A DNA stretch of 64,000 nt, taken from the NCBI RefSeq assembly GCF_020595055.1, contig NZ_JAJDOO010000006.1:62001-126000 (forward strand), read 5' to 3'. This DNA is from Desulfosporosinus shakirovi. GTDB taxonomy: Bacteria > Bacillota > Desulfitobacteriia > Desulfitobacteriales > Desulfitobacteriaceae. The notes under the pieces are model-generated. The model saw nothing but the letters and a program-made list of their open reading frames with translations. It was not told where the DNA came from and did no database searches. The position numbers and the translations under genes are program-made. Of the stretch, positions 17,348-26,045 are shown piece after piece (within the stretch, counting starts at the first letter, position 1; the number at the start of each line of letters is the position of its first letter).

Positions 17348-19108
17348 TTAAAATACACCCGGCCGTTTCCAAAGGCCAAAAACTTCTTTAAAAATCTTCC
17401 ATTGTTCACCCACCGTACAACCTGCTCGAGCACAATTCACTGTATATTCCATGACGTTCTTACCCTCTCTGCAAGCTATTCTTAATTCATTAAGGGCTTT
17501 CTCAACCTTGGCACTATTTCTAGTCTTTCTGTGATCCTCAAGGCGTTGTAATTGTCTGGCCTCACATTCCTCAGGATAATGGAAGGCTTCAAAATCTTTT
17601 CCTGCACCACTTTTTTGGTAATTATGACCGACAATTTTAATTTCACCTTTTTCAATTCGCATTTGTTCTTTGTACATATAATTGTATATTTTCCGGCTGA
17701 GATAGCCGTTAGCAATAGCTTCCACATAGCCCCCTTGGTTCTCAATCTCGGTGATCTCTGCTAAGATTTTCTCTTCCATCTGATTGGTCAAAGCCTCTAT
17801 GTAATAAGAACCTCCCAAGGGATCAACTACAGCGGTAACTCCTGTTTCATGTTCAATAATTTGTTGGGTCCGTAAAGAAAGCAGGGATGCTTCCTCAGAA
17901 GGAACCGAAATTGCCTCGTCATAGGAATCCACATGCAAAGACTGGACCCCGCCCAGAACAGCAGCCAGCGCCTCAAAAGCCGAGCGAATAGCATTGTTAT
18001 AGGGTTCTTCCCTTACTAAGCTTATACCGGAAGTCTGGAGATGACATCTCATCCAGGTTGACCGATCCTTCTTAGCCTTATACTTATACTTAAGGATTCT
18101 GTACCAAAGTCTCCTCATGGCCCGCAGTCTGGAGACCTCTTCGAAGATATCCATCCCTCCGGACCAGAAGAAAGCTAATCTCTCAGCTACCCAATCCACT
18201 TCGTAACCGCGACGAATCATTTCATCCAGGATGGCCATCCCGTGAGTTGCTGCTACAGCCATCTCTGTGACACCGGATGTCCCAAATTCCCGAAAATTAT
18301 AACCGTTAAGGGTAATGAAATTCCATTTGGGCACATTCTTACGGATGAATTCAATATTGTCACACTCAATCCTGAAACAATCTTTTGGAGGAATATATTC
18401 AGAAGAATTACGAACCAGTTCTTCAAGGGTCATATCATTTTGGGAACTGCCTTTAAGTTGATCCCAAGCTACCCCTCTTCTTTCGGCCATGACCAAATAC
18501 ATGGGAAAGAGGCAGGCAGTATTGGAAGGGTAGTGGGTAACGATGGAGGAGGTTTCTTTAGCAAGATCAATCCCTTCATAAAGCAATTCCCAATCAGGAA
18601 CATGGTTGACACTGACTCCGCAGGACCCGACAGAACCTTGGGCCATTGGGTCGTCACAATCATACATTTGAATCGTTGGCATATCAAAAAGGAGATTAAT
18701 TCCTGTAGCTCCGTGATTCAGCAAATACTTTATGCGCAGGTTCGTGTCCTCCGGACCGCCAAAACCCACCAATTGACGTTGGGTAAAGGTACGGCCGCGA
18801 TACATATTATTATGAATTCCCCGAGTAAAGGGAGCTTCGCCTGGATTTCCCAGTTGATCACAGTAATCCGTATCAGCAATATTCAATGGAGTATAGATCA
18901 TTTCCCGGGGAATTTCAGAACCCAGAACTGTTAAGGGAATATTTTCCCAATTGGCGAGATCCTGGGGATTAACCCTTTCTTTTTTCCATTGCTCAAGACC
19001 TTCTTGAACTTTGGCCAGATAAGTTGGGTCATAGACTTGACAATTTTCAGTTTTCTTCAGAGTCTCTTGAAGAATCTCTAAGGTTGTTGGCTGTTGCTCA
19101 CTTGGCAT
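17348..19108 (-). CDS. Acyl-CoA mutase large subunit, atypical active site
   Basis: A 586-residue TIM-barrel catalytic subunit of the methylmalonyl-CoA mutase superfamily (carbon-skeleton rearrangement of an acyl-CoA with adenosylcobalamin). By motif alignment: RQLVGFGGPEDTN puts Leu113 where methylmalonyl-CoA mutase has Tyr89, isobutyryl-CoA mutase Phe and hydroxyisobutyryl-CoA mutase Ile. SSQNDMTLEELVRN keeps Gln223 (Gln197) and Arg233 (Arg207, the carboxylate binder that is Gln in the isobutyryl type). TLNGYNFRE has Tyr270 (Tyr243) but Asn271 in place of the near-invariant His244. The combination fits no named mutase I know. ATG at 19106-19108 follows GAGGAAGGTGAC, 2 bases after the GTPase gene. 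Confidence 0.88.
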   Translation of the reverse strand: MPSEQQPTTLEILQETLKKTENCQVYDPTYLAKVQEGLEQWKKERVNPQDLANWENIPLTVLGSEIPREMIYTPLNIADTDYCDQLGNPGEAPFTRGIHNNMYRGRTFTQRQLVGFGGPEDTNLRIKYLLNHGATGINLLFDMPTIQMYDCDDPMAQGSVGSCGVSVNHVPDWELLYEGIDLAKETSSIVTHYPSNTACLFPMYLVMAERRGVAWDQLKGSSQNDMTLEELVRNSSEYIPPKDCFRIECDNIEFIRKNVPKWNFITLNGYNFREFGTSGVTEMAVAATHGMAILDEMIRRGYEVDWVAERLAFFWSGGMDIFEEVSRLRAMRRLWYRILKYKYKAKKDRSTWMRCHLQTSGISLVREEPYNNAIRSAFEALAAVLGGVQSLHVDSYDEAISVPSEEASLLSLRTQQIIEHETGVTAVVDPLGGSYYIEALTNQMEEKILAEITEIENQGGYVEAIANGYLSRKIYNYMYKEQMRIEKGEIKIVGHNYQKSGAGKDFEAFHYPEECEARQLQRLEDHRKTRNSAKVEKALNELRIACREGKNVMEYTVNCARAGCTVGEQWKIFKEVFGLWKRPGVF

Positions 19109-19110
19109 AA

Positions 19111-20070
19111 TTAGTCACCTTCCTCATGTCTCTTGGTAAAAAACAATTGCAGAATTTCATCCGCGGCCTGATAAGGATTTAAACCCTCCGCTTCAACTCT
19201 TACTAAAATTTTTTCAACTTCCTCAAGTTCTAAAAAACTTTCACGCAAGTAGTTCTTCAATCTTTCTTCTATAGCACCATAGCAGGCATGTGTACGCTGC
19301 AGATGGATCTGTTGTTCTTTTAATCCCCCTTGACCTAAAAATGTTCTATGCCTTTGAATGGCTTCATCGAGGTCTGAGATCCCCCGGTCATTGAGAGCTT
19401 CCGTCAGGACAATCTCCGGAGTCCAGTCACTTTCTTTCCTCAAATAGAGCATCATTTGCAGGTCATCAACAACCTCCCGAGCACCTGGAAGATCAGCTTT
19501 ATTGACGACTAACACATCGGCTATTTCTAAGATCCCGGCTTTTAAGGCCTGCATCTGATCCCCCAGTCCCGGAACGGAAACAACAATCTTTGTGTCAGCA
19601 TAACAAATGATATCAGCTTCCATTTGACCTACTCCTACGGTTTCGACGATGATAACCTCTTGCCCAAAGGCATCCATCAGTTTAATAATTTCACTTAACC
19701 CGGGAGCCAAACCGCCCAGCGCACCACGGGTCGCTAAACTTCGCAAATAGACACCGTCATCTTGATAAGCCCACTCCATTCGCACCCGATCACCCAGAAA
19801 AGCTCCCCCGCTAAAAATACTGCTAGGGTCTACACAGAGCACACCGACACTATAATCTTTACTTCTGAAATTACGGATCAACTTATCAACTAAGGTGCTT
19901 TTTCCGGCACCGGGAGGACCGGTAACCCCGAGAACATACGCTTTACCTGTCAGGGGATAGATTGCCTTCATAATATCCAGGGATTTAGGGCTATCGTTCT
20001 CGATCATCGTGATTAGCTTACTAAGAGCTATGCGATCTTTTTGGATTAAGCCTTCAATAAGTTTTTCCAT
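19111..20070 (-). CDS. MeaB/ArgK-type GTPase chaperone of the mutase
   Basis: A G3E-family GTPase that loads and protects the B12 cofactor of a partner mutase. GVTGPPGAGKSTLVDKLI is the P-loop, CVDPSSIFSGGAFLGDRVRM the switch region typical of MeaB, ETVGVGQME the Walker B region and NKAD the guanine motif. The start is set at ATG 20068-20070 (MEKLIEGLIQKDRIALSKLI) with GGGAG eight bases before, which matches family N-termini. An ATG at 20134-20136 would add 22 residues and overlap the SDR gene. It lies directly before the mutase large subunit. Confidence 0.9.
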   Translation of the reverse strand: MEKLIEGLIQKDRIALSKLITMIENDSPKSLDIMKAIYPLTGKAYVLGVTGPPGAGKSTLVDKLIRNFRSKDYSVGVLCVDPSSIFSGGAFLGDRVRMEWAYQDDGVYLRSLATRGALGGLAPGLSEIIKLMDAFGQEVIIVETVGVGQMEADIICYADTKIVVSVPGLGDQMQALKAGILEIADVLVVNKADLPGAREVVDDLQMMLYLRKESDWTPEIVLTEALNDRGISDLDEAIQRHRTFLGQGGLKEQQIHLQRTHACYGAIEERLKNYLRESFLELEEVEKILVRVEAEGLNPYQAADEILQLFFTKRHEEGD

Positions 20071-20116
20071 CTCTGCATCTCCCATAGCAACTTTGAAATA
20101 GGCGTTTGAATGATCT

Positions 20117-20863
20117 CTAAATAAAATATCCTCCATTGATATCGATCACCGCACCTGTCATGTAGGATGCAGAATCAGCCGCGACAAACACCACGACATC
20201 GGCGATTTCAGCTGGTTCTGCCAAACGGCCGGCAGGAATCCTGGCAATGAGTGCCTGAAGTTGTTCTTCAGGATATTTCATCATCATATCCGTTTTAATA
20301 TAACCGGGGGCCAGGGCATTACAGGTAATTCTTTTGGCCATATTCTCAACCGCTGTAACTTTAGTTAAGCCGATTAAACCCGATTTTGCCGACGCATAAT
20401 ACCCAGTCCCAGAGACCCCTAGTCTGGCCGTAAGAGATGAGATATTGACAATTCGGCCATAATTATTTTGTCTCATACTAGGCAATACAGCTTTTGTGCA
20501 GATGAAAGGCCCGGTAAGATTTACATTCATTACCGCATTCCAATTCTGTAAATCCCCTTTATGGATTAAGCCATCACGATTAATACCGGCATTGTTAACC
20601 AGGATATCGATACGACTGAAACGTGCTAAGATTTCCTCAACCATCTTATTGACTTCACTTTCTTGAGTCACGTCTGCGAGAAAAACCTCAGCCTCTGTTC
20701 CTATTTTACGAAGTTCTGAGACGATCTCCCGGGCTTTTACTTCATTCAGGGAGATATCGTTAATTGCCAGTTTAGCCCCTTCACTTGCTAAGGCGAAAGC
20801 AATTGCTTTACCTAATCCCTGACCGCTGCCTGTTACCAGAGCAACTCTGTCTTTAATTTTCAT
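20117..20863 (-). CDS. SDR-family 3-oxoacyl/3-hydroxyacyl-CoA reductase (FabG-like)
   Basis: A 248-residue classical short-chain dehydrogenase. The nucleotide motif is TGSGQGLGKAIA (11-22), NNAG at about 91-94, the catalytic Ser in NISSL and YYASAKSG with YxxxK. It ends DINGGYFI, as FabG/PhaB enzymes do. As first gene of the mutase operon it probably oxidises or reduces a hydroxyacyl-CoA in the same pathway. It starts at ATG 20861 behind AAGGAAGGTAAGCC, about 120 bases after the sigma-54 promoter. Confidence 0.88.
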   Translation of the reverse strand: MKIKDRVALVTGSGQGLGKAIAFALASEGAKLAINDISLNEVKAREIVSELRKIGTEAEVFLADVTQESEVNKMVEEILARFSRIDILVNNAGINRDGLIHKGDLQNWNAVMNVNLTGPFICTKAVLPSMRQNNYGRIVNISSLTARLGVSGTGYYASAKSGLIGLTKVTAVENMAKRITCNALAPGYIKTDMMMKYPEEQLQALIARIPAGRLAEPAEIADVVVFVAADSASYMTGAVIDINGGYFI

Positions 20864-20982
20864 GGCTTACCTTCCTTTCGTCTTGCTCTTCAAATCCTCT
20901 CTACTCGCCCATTTTCAACTGTAACTGGCTGAGACGAGTCTGCCTGTTCTTTTAGACCTTTAGAGGGCTCATCTAGATTTAA

Positions 20983-20998
20983 TGCAAAACATATGCCA
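20983..20998 (-). promoter_or_regulatory. rpoN-dependent promoter: Sigma-54 (-24/-12) promoter of the mutase operon
   Basis: On the minus strand the sequence is TGGCATATGTTTTGCA. It matches the TGGCAC-N5-TTGCW consensus, with GG and GC exactly ten bases apart. It faces the SDR-MeaB-mutase operon, about 120 bases upstream of its first start codon. The adjacent PAS-AAA-Fis activator gene is its obvious partner. Confidence 0.85.
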
Positions 20999-21062
20999 CT
21001 ATATTTTAAATATTCAGATAATAACAAGGGCATTTTTATTGTGATTTTCAGACAAATATTAG

Positions 21063-21110
21063 TTAAATAAAAAGAAGCGATGCTCTATTGCATCGCTTCT
21101 TTTTATTTAA
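21063..21110. terminator. Bidirectional terminator with 20-bp perfect stem
   Basis: TTAAATAAAAAGAAGCGATG and its exact complement flank CTCTATTG. Runs of A and T on both sides let it stop transcription either way. It lies 22 bases beyond the sigma-54 activator stop, separating that gene from the mutase operon. Confidence 0.88.
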
Positions 21111-21132
21111 CCGAAAATCTCTGATGCACCAG

Positions 21133-22899
21133 CTAATCAGTGATGTCTCTCGGCATCACCAAAGTCTCTTTTCTATAAAGCTTCAGCTTGCGCACTACGG
21201 TAGATTGATTAATTCCTAACATTGAAGCAGCTTTCCTGGTACTTTGGGTCAAATGATAGGCTTGTAAGATCATTTTCTTCTCTGTTTCGGCTAAGGCATC
21301 TTTTAAAAGTCTTAGCGGAGGCGGATCTGCAGTTGTTTCTTTTGAGCCATTGCCTTTAAATAAAGAAGGATCGATCCCTTCATCTGGGCTTAAAATCACC
21401 ATTCGTTCAATGGTGTTTTCGAGTTCACGAATGTTTCCCGGCCAATCGTGTTCCGTAAAGGCTTGCATGATTTCCGGAGAAATTTTGCGATTAAGGTTAT
21501 ATTTCTTAGAGAATTTTCGCATGAAGTACTCCACTAATATAGGAATATCGATGACACGTTCGCGGAGAGGCGGGACATAAATATTGACAACATTTAAGCG
21601 ATAAAAAAGATCCTGGCGAAATGTCCCCTCTTTAACCATTTGCTCTAAATTTCGGTTTGTCGCTGTAATCAAGCGCACATCAACAGAAATACTCTGCGTC
21701 CCACCCAGGCGGGTAATCTCCTTTTCTTGAATCACTCTTAGTAACTTGACTTGAAGGCCAAGAGGAAGTTCACCCACTTCATCGAGGAATAAGGTTCCAT
21801 TGAAAGCAAGTTCAAAGATTCCGGGCTTCCCCTTCTTGGCTGCCCCTGTAAAGGCTCCTTCCTCATAACCAAATAGTTCAGACTCTATCAGACTCGGGGA
21901 GAGAGCTCCACAATTAATTTTAATGAAAGGTCCGGTAGATCGTTGGCTTGCTTCGCGAATCATCCGAGTTATAATTTCCTTGCCTACGCCGGATTCCCCA
22001 GTGATTAGTACATTTGTATCCACTCGCGCCACACGAATGGATAATTCCACAACTTTTCGGATTTCAGGGCTATTAAAGATAAAGCCCTCCTCCAGGGCCT
22101 TTATCTTTAAGCGGGATAGTTCAGAGCGATAGTTATCCATCTCTTGAGAAAATTTATGGAGACTTCGTCTTAGGGAATTTAGTTCAGTCAGGTCTCGTAT
22201 ATTGGCAATGACACGTACTACCTTTCCCTTAGTATTGAAAACGGGGGTCCCTGTAAACAGAATTTCTCTGCCCCTAATTTCTTGAATCATCGTAGCGATG
22301 TTAAGGGTTTGGAGGACTTTGGCTGTGACAAGTTCTGATAAGTAACCTCTTGTGACAAGTTCTGTTACAGGTTGTCCTGTAAAATTCTCTTCAAGGGGAA
22401 TACCCAGCATTAATCGGTAGGCCTTGTTCATGCGGATTATGCAGCCTTGACCATCTGAAATTACTAAACCATCCGCCGAAGAATCGATCAAGGCGCTAAG
22501 TTCGCTATTCAGTTCTTGAACAGAATGTATTTGGTGAGAGACCAATTCCAGGTCAGTAATATCTAAAAAAGAGCTTACTGCTCCGGTTATTTGCCGATTA
22601 ATGATAATGGGAGTGCGATTGGTTAAGACTGTTCTGTCTCCAATCTGCAGCTTAACCCCATATTGGGGCTTAGCACTGTGTAAAACATCTTTAATTCTAG
22701 ACAAAGGAATAAGTTCATTAACATCACGGCCAATAATTTCTTCACCGCAGACCATAAACTTCTTGGCAGTTTCGTTGATATAGGTTATTTTTCCATTGAT
22801 ATCAACAGCGATAATTCCACTGTAGATTGAGTCAAGCACAGCTCGAAGTTCATTCATCAGAATCTCTGGCTTCTGGCTCTCTGTACTTTCATAGCCCAT
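21133..22899 (-). CDS. Sigma-54-dependent activator with two PAS domains
   Basis: A 588-residue enhancer-binding protein. Two PAS sensor domains (about 10-120 and 125-240; FVDINGKITYINETAKKF-like and SADGLVISDGQGCIIRMNKA) precede an AAA+ domain. The latter has Walker A GESGVGKE, the sigma-54 contact loop GAFTGA and ATNRNLEQMVKEG. The C-terminus carries a Fis-type HTH (AASMLGINQSTVVRKLKLY). It lacks a receiver domain, so it probably senses a small molecule or redox state. ATG 22897-22899 is preferred over an upstream TTG. It is adjacent to a sigma-54 promoter it should control. Confidence 0.92.
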   Translation of the reverse strand: MGYESTESQKPEILMNELRAVLDSIYSGIIAVDINGKITYINETAKKFMVCGEEIIGRDVNELIPLSRIKDVLHSAKPQYGVKLQIGDRTVLTNRTPIIINRQITGAVSSFLDITDLELVSHQIHSVQELNSELSALIDSSADGLVISDGQGCIIRMNKAYRLMLGIPLEENFTGQPVTELVTRGYLSELVTAKVLQTLNIATMIQEIRGREILFTGTPVFNTKGKVVRVIANIRDLTELNSLRRSLHKFSQEMDNYRSELSRLKIKALEEGFIFNSPEIRKVVELSIRVARVDTNVLITGESGVGKEIITRMIREASQRSTGPFIKINCGALSPSLIESELFGYEEGAFTGAAKKGKPGIFELAFNGTLFLDEVGELPLGLQVKLLRVIQEKEITRLGGTQSISVDVRLITATNRNLEQMVKEGTFRQDLFYRLNVVNIYVPPLRERVIDIPILVEYFMRKFSKKYNLNRKISPEIMQAFTEHDWPGNIRELENTIERMVILSPDEGIDPSLFKGNGSKETTADPPPLRLLKDALAETEKKMILQAYHLTQSTRKAASMLGINQSTVVRKLKLYRKETLVMPRDITD

Positions 22900-22929
22900 T
22901 AAAGGCCCCCCCAATCCTAAAGTCTGAAA

Positions 22930-23041
22930 TTCTAAAATAGCTCGATTTGAACAAGTCTATGGCCAGTTCGCTACTTTGCTCCATCCTTTGAGCAGTCATG
23001 AAGCAGTCCCTTCCTTTTCACGATACTATTCTATCATGAAA
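22930..23041 (-). pseudogene. Mosaic fragment of Bce kinase/regulator sequence
   Basis: Read on the minus strand, 22996-23041 matches the leader of the response-regulator gene at 47492-47535 (ATAGTATCGTG, AAGGAAGGGACTGCTTCATG). The ATG then opens QRMEQSSELAIDLFK, which matches MEQNRELAIELFK inside the kinase at 45774-46820. Regulator leader and kinase middle are thus fused, with the rest lost. Confidence 0.6.
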
Positions 23042-23584
23042 TTAACATACTGGGTGTAGCGGAACCCATTTTAGCCAGGAGCTTGTTCAGCCTCGGAGGC
23101 AATCTTTTCACTGAGAAGCCGATTGCCGGCAGCGTCCATCTGTCGGCAGTGGGTTTTTCATCATAAAGGAGCTTTTTTGAATAACACCAGATAATTTTTC
23201 CTCCAACTCGATGTCACCTGCCGGACTCTTATTTCCTCATCACCGGACGGGAGTATATTTAAGAGATTAACAAGTTTAATTTTGTGCAAATAGCTTTGGT
23301 AATGCTCGATCGCCATAAATATTTATAATATTCAAATACGAATATTCGTTTGTAGAATCTTTCTGAAAGCGCCAAACGCCATTGAAGTTTATTATGCCTG
23401 AGGGTATAATAAACGCAGCAAAACTAGTTTGAATTATCAGAACAATTAAAATTATATGATATAATCCTTTATAACAGGGCTTTTTTGCGATCGTTTTCTT
23501 CTATTCATCAAAAAGTTAATAGTTGTAAAGTGAAAAATGCCGTCGTCTTCATAGTCTATATTTATGGAAAGGAGTTATTTAATA
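23042..23584. other. Gene-free stretch with debris
   Basis: No credible frame. Several short protein-like runs on the minus strand between 23050 and 23260 are broken by stops, consistent with decayed coding DNA. An AT-rich part near 23440-23475 (TATGATATAATCCT) contains a plausible -10 for the small frame that follows. Confidence 0.35.
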
Positions 23585-23605
23585 ATGTAAAGAAGAGCAT
23601 TGTCA

Positions 23606-23722
23606 ATGGCCTTACCCCCGGATATTTTAATAGTACCCGAACCATTACTTGGAAAGTACACCTTCGAAATTGATGGGGTTTGTGATCTTTGTGCTAAAAA
23701 GGATAAAAAGGAAATGAAATAA
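23606..23722 (+). CDS. Small CxxC protein or remnant
   Basis: A 38-codon frame, MALPPDILIVPEPLLGKYTF then EIDGVCDLCAKKDKKEMK. In the same frame, 21 bases upstream, is ATG TAA AGA AGA GCA behind a perfect GGAAAGGAG site. The original product was probably MxRRALSMALPPD (45 residues) and codon 2 is now a stop. The Cys pair resembles a half zinc ribbon. No family recognised. Either a nonsense allele or translation from the internal ATG. Confidence 0.4.
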   Translation: MALPPDILIVPEPLLGKYTFEIDGVCDLCAKKDKKEMK

Positions 23723-23843
23723 ACATGAACTCCACAGTATGTTTTACCCTTAGCTATAACAAAAACAGAAGCTTCTAAACCATAAATTCGATCGGCAAAG
23801 CACTTATTCAGGTGCTTCGCAGATCAAATGAGGAGAGATGAGC

Positions 23844-25883
23844 ATGGCCACACGTCAAGTGTATTGGAACATTGAAGGAGAGCATTGGCTCTATTTGTTC
23901 TTCATCATTGCCCTTATTTTCTTCGGCTACGGAGTGTACAAACGAGTGTCACTTTGGAAATTAGGTCAGCCTGAGAATCGCTGGAAGAATCTATGGCCAG
24001 GCCTAAAAGATATTATTGTCTATGGATTCGGGCATAAGAGAATCCTCAAAGATTCTTATCCGGGAATTATGCACCTTTGTATTTTTTGGGGCTTTGTATT
24101 CTTAGCCTTTGCAACAGCAATAATTACTTTGCAAGCTGATTTTGGCTTACAAATATTCCACGGCTGGCTTTATCTGTTTATAAAGCTGACCGCAAATCTC
24201 TTTGGCTTGGCGGCTATCCTCGGTATCCTAATAGCAGCCTACCGCCGCTATATCCAAAGACCCGACCGCCTAGACAATAAAACAGATGACGCAATCACAC
24301 TAGGCTTAATATTTGTAATACTGCTAACCGGCTTCCTAATAGAAGGAGCTCGGATTGCGGCAGCACCTGATCCCTGGGCCGGATGGGGATTTATTGGCCA
24401 ATGGATATCAATTCCCCTCAAAGCCTATCTCAACCAGGCACAGTTACTTTCCTTGCATAGGTTTTTATGGTGGTTCCATCTGCTCTTAGCAATGTCGTTC
24501 ATCGCTTACTTCCCTTATTCGAAGCTGTTCCATGTACTATTGGGTCCATTAAATATGGTTTTCCGTAACAGAGAACCCATGGGAATCCCTGAGCTTATTA
24601 ATTTTGAAGATGAAAGTCTGGAAACCTTTGGCAAAAGTCAGCTTCGCGAATTTTCTTGGAAAACTTTATTCAATACGGATGCTTGCTTGCGTTGTGGACG
24701 TTGCCAGGATAACTGTCCGGCTTATTTAAGTGGCAAACACTTAAATCCCAAAAAGATCATTCAGGATATGCGGGTTTTAATGGAAGAAACAGGTACGGCC
24801 GTTAAAGCCGTACAGAAAGACGCTTTAGCCAATCAGACGGCGGAAGCGGAAACTGCTGCAACCGAAGAGACCGTCGAACTGCCGGTACCTGCTCTCATCG
24901 GTGAAGTTATTCCTGAGGAAGACTTATGGTCCTGTACTACCTGCCGTGCTTGTGAACAGCAATGCCCTGTCTTCGTCGAGCATGTTGATAAAACCATTGA
25001 TCTGAGACGACATTTAGTCTTAATGGAAAGCAGGTTCCCCGCTGAGGCTCAGTTAGCCTTCAGAAATATGGAGAATAACGGGAATCCCTGGGGCATCGGT
25101 TGGACAACACGGGCCGACTTTTTAAAAGGATTAGGCGTAAAAACCTGCGCAGAAGATCCTGCAGCTGAATATTTATATTGGCCCGGCTGTTCAGGTGCCT
25201 TTGATGCACGTAACCAGAAAGTCTCCGCTGCCTTAGTCAAACTGTTACAAAGGGCTGGTGTTCATTTTGCAATCTTAGGCAACGAAGAAAAATGCTGTGG
25301 TGACTCTGCCCGTAAATTAGGAAATGAATACTTGTTTTATACATTAGCCTCAGAAAACATCAGAGTCATGAAGGGATATGGGGTTAAGAAAATTATCACT
25401 CAATGTCCTCACTGCTTCAACATTCTTAAAAATGAGTATCCTCAATTCAACGGGAATTTCGAAGTCGTGCACCATTCAACCTTCTTGCTTGAGTTCGTAA
25501 AATCCGGAAAACTTAAGCTGAACAATATTTCCGGAAAATCAATTACCTATCATGATTCTTGTTATTTAGGCCGCTATAATCAGATCTATGCTCAACCCCG
25601 TGAATTGCTCAAAATTGTTGGCCTCGAAATAAAAGAAATGGCTCATATTGGTGAAAAAAGCTTCTGTTGCGGAGCCGGCGGCGGTCGAATGTGGCTGGAA
25701 GAACATGAAGGCAAACGCATTAATGTCATGCGTACCGACGAAGCAATTGCCGCTAAGACAGATTATGTAGGTACCGCATGTCCTTTCTGCTTGACCATGA
25801 TCGTCGACGGAATAGCGTCTCGTGAAGCGGAAGAAGCCTTAAAAGCTCTCGATATTTCCGAAATTTTAGAAGGCTGTCTATAA
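23844..25883 (+). CDS. Membrane-bound CCG-domain Fe-S oxidoreductase (EtfD/HdrD-like)
   Basis: About 679 residues. The N-terminal quarter is a NarI/HdrE-like cytochrome-b domain with six membrane helices and several His (HLCIFWGF, HRFLWWFHLL). Then come two [4Fe-4S] motifs, CLRCGRCQDNCP and CTTCRACEQQCP, and two CCG domains (PGCSGAFD with EKCCGD; HDSCYLGRYN with FCCGAGGG). This is the layout of proteins passing electrons from reduced ETF or dithiols to menaquinone. ATG 23844 is favoured over ATG 23838 because AGGAG lies eight bases before it. It sits near the mutase operon but has no etfAB beside it, so a role in acyl-CoA oxidation is inferred. Confidence 0.88.
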   Translation: MATRQVYWNIEGEHWLYLFFIIALIFFGYGVYKRVSLWKLGQPENRWKNLWPGLKDIIVYGFGHKRILKDSYPGIMHLCIFWGFVFLAFATAIITLQADFGLQIFHGWLYLFIKLTANLFGLAAILGILIAAYRRYIQRPDRLDNKTDDAITLGLIFVILLTGFLIEGARIAAAPDPWAGWGFIGQWISIPLKAYLNQAQLLSLHRFLWWFHLLLAMSFIAYFPYSKLFHVLLGPLNMVFRNREPMGIPELINFEDESLETFGKSQLREFSWKTLFNTDACLRCGRCQDNCPAYLSGKHLNPKKIIQDMRVLMEETGTAVKAVQKDALANQTAEAETAATEETVELPVPALIGEVIPEEDLWSCTTCRACEQQCPVFVEHVDKTIDLRRHLVLMESRFPAEAQLAFRNMENNGNPWGIGWTTRADFLKGLGVKTCAEDPAAEYLYWPGCSGAFDARNQKVSAALVKLLQRAGVHFAILGNEEKCCGDSARKLGNEYLFYTLASENIRVMKGYGVKKIITQCPHCFNILKNEYPQFNGNFEVVHHSTFLLEFVKSGKLKLNNISGKSITYHDSCYLGRYNQIYAQPRELLKIVGLEIKEMAHIGEKSFCCGAGGGRMWLEEHEGKRINVMRTDEAIAAKTDYVGTACPFCLTMIVDGIASREAEEALKALDISEILEGCL

Positions 25884-26045
25884 TATCGACCTGTCAGACG
25901 GGTAAAATCTCAAGAGCAGGAAGCCCTCTAACAAATGGGCTTCTTACTCTTGGCTTTCCTGCAGGGCATCATGGCTTTGATCCAACCTCTGAATTCACAA
26001 ATTTATGTTATAATGGAAAAGAAAATACGCAACCGGGAGGTTTAT

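Noticed and set aside
18242-18934. Long + strand open frame of 230 codons
   Set aside because: It lies opposite the mutase large subunit, has no ribosome site and is low in conserved features; it is an antisense shadow.
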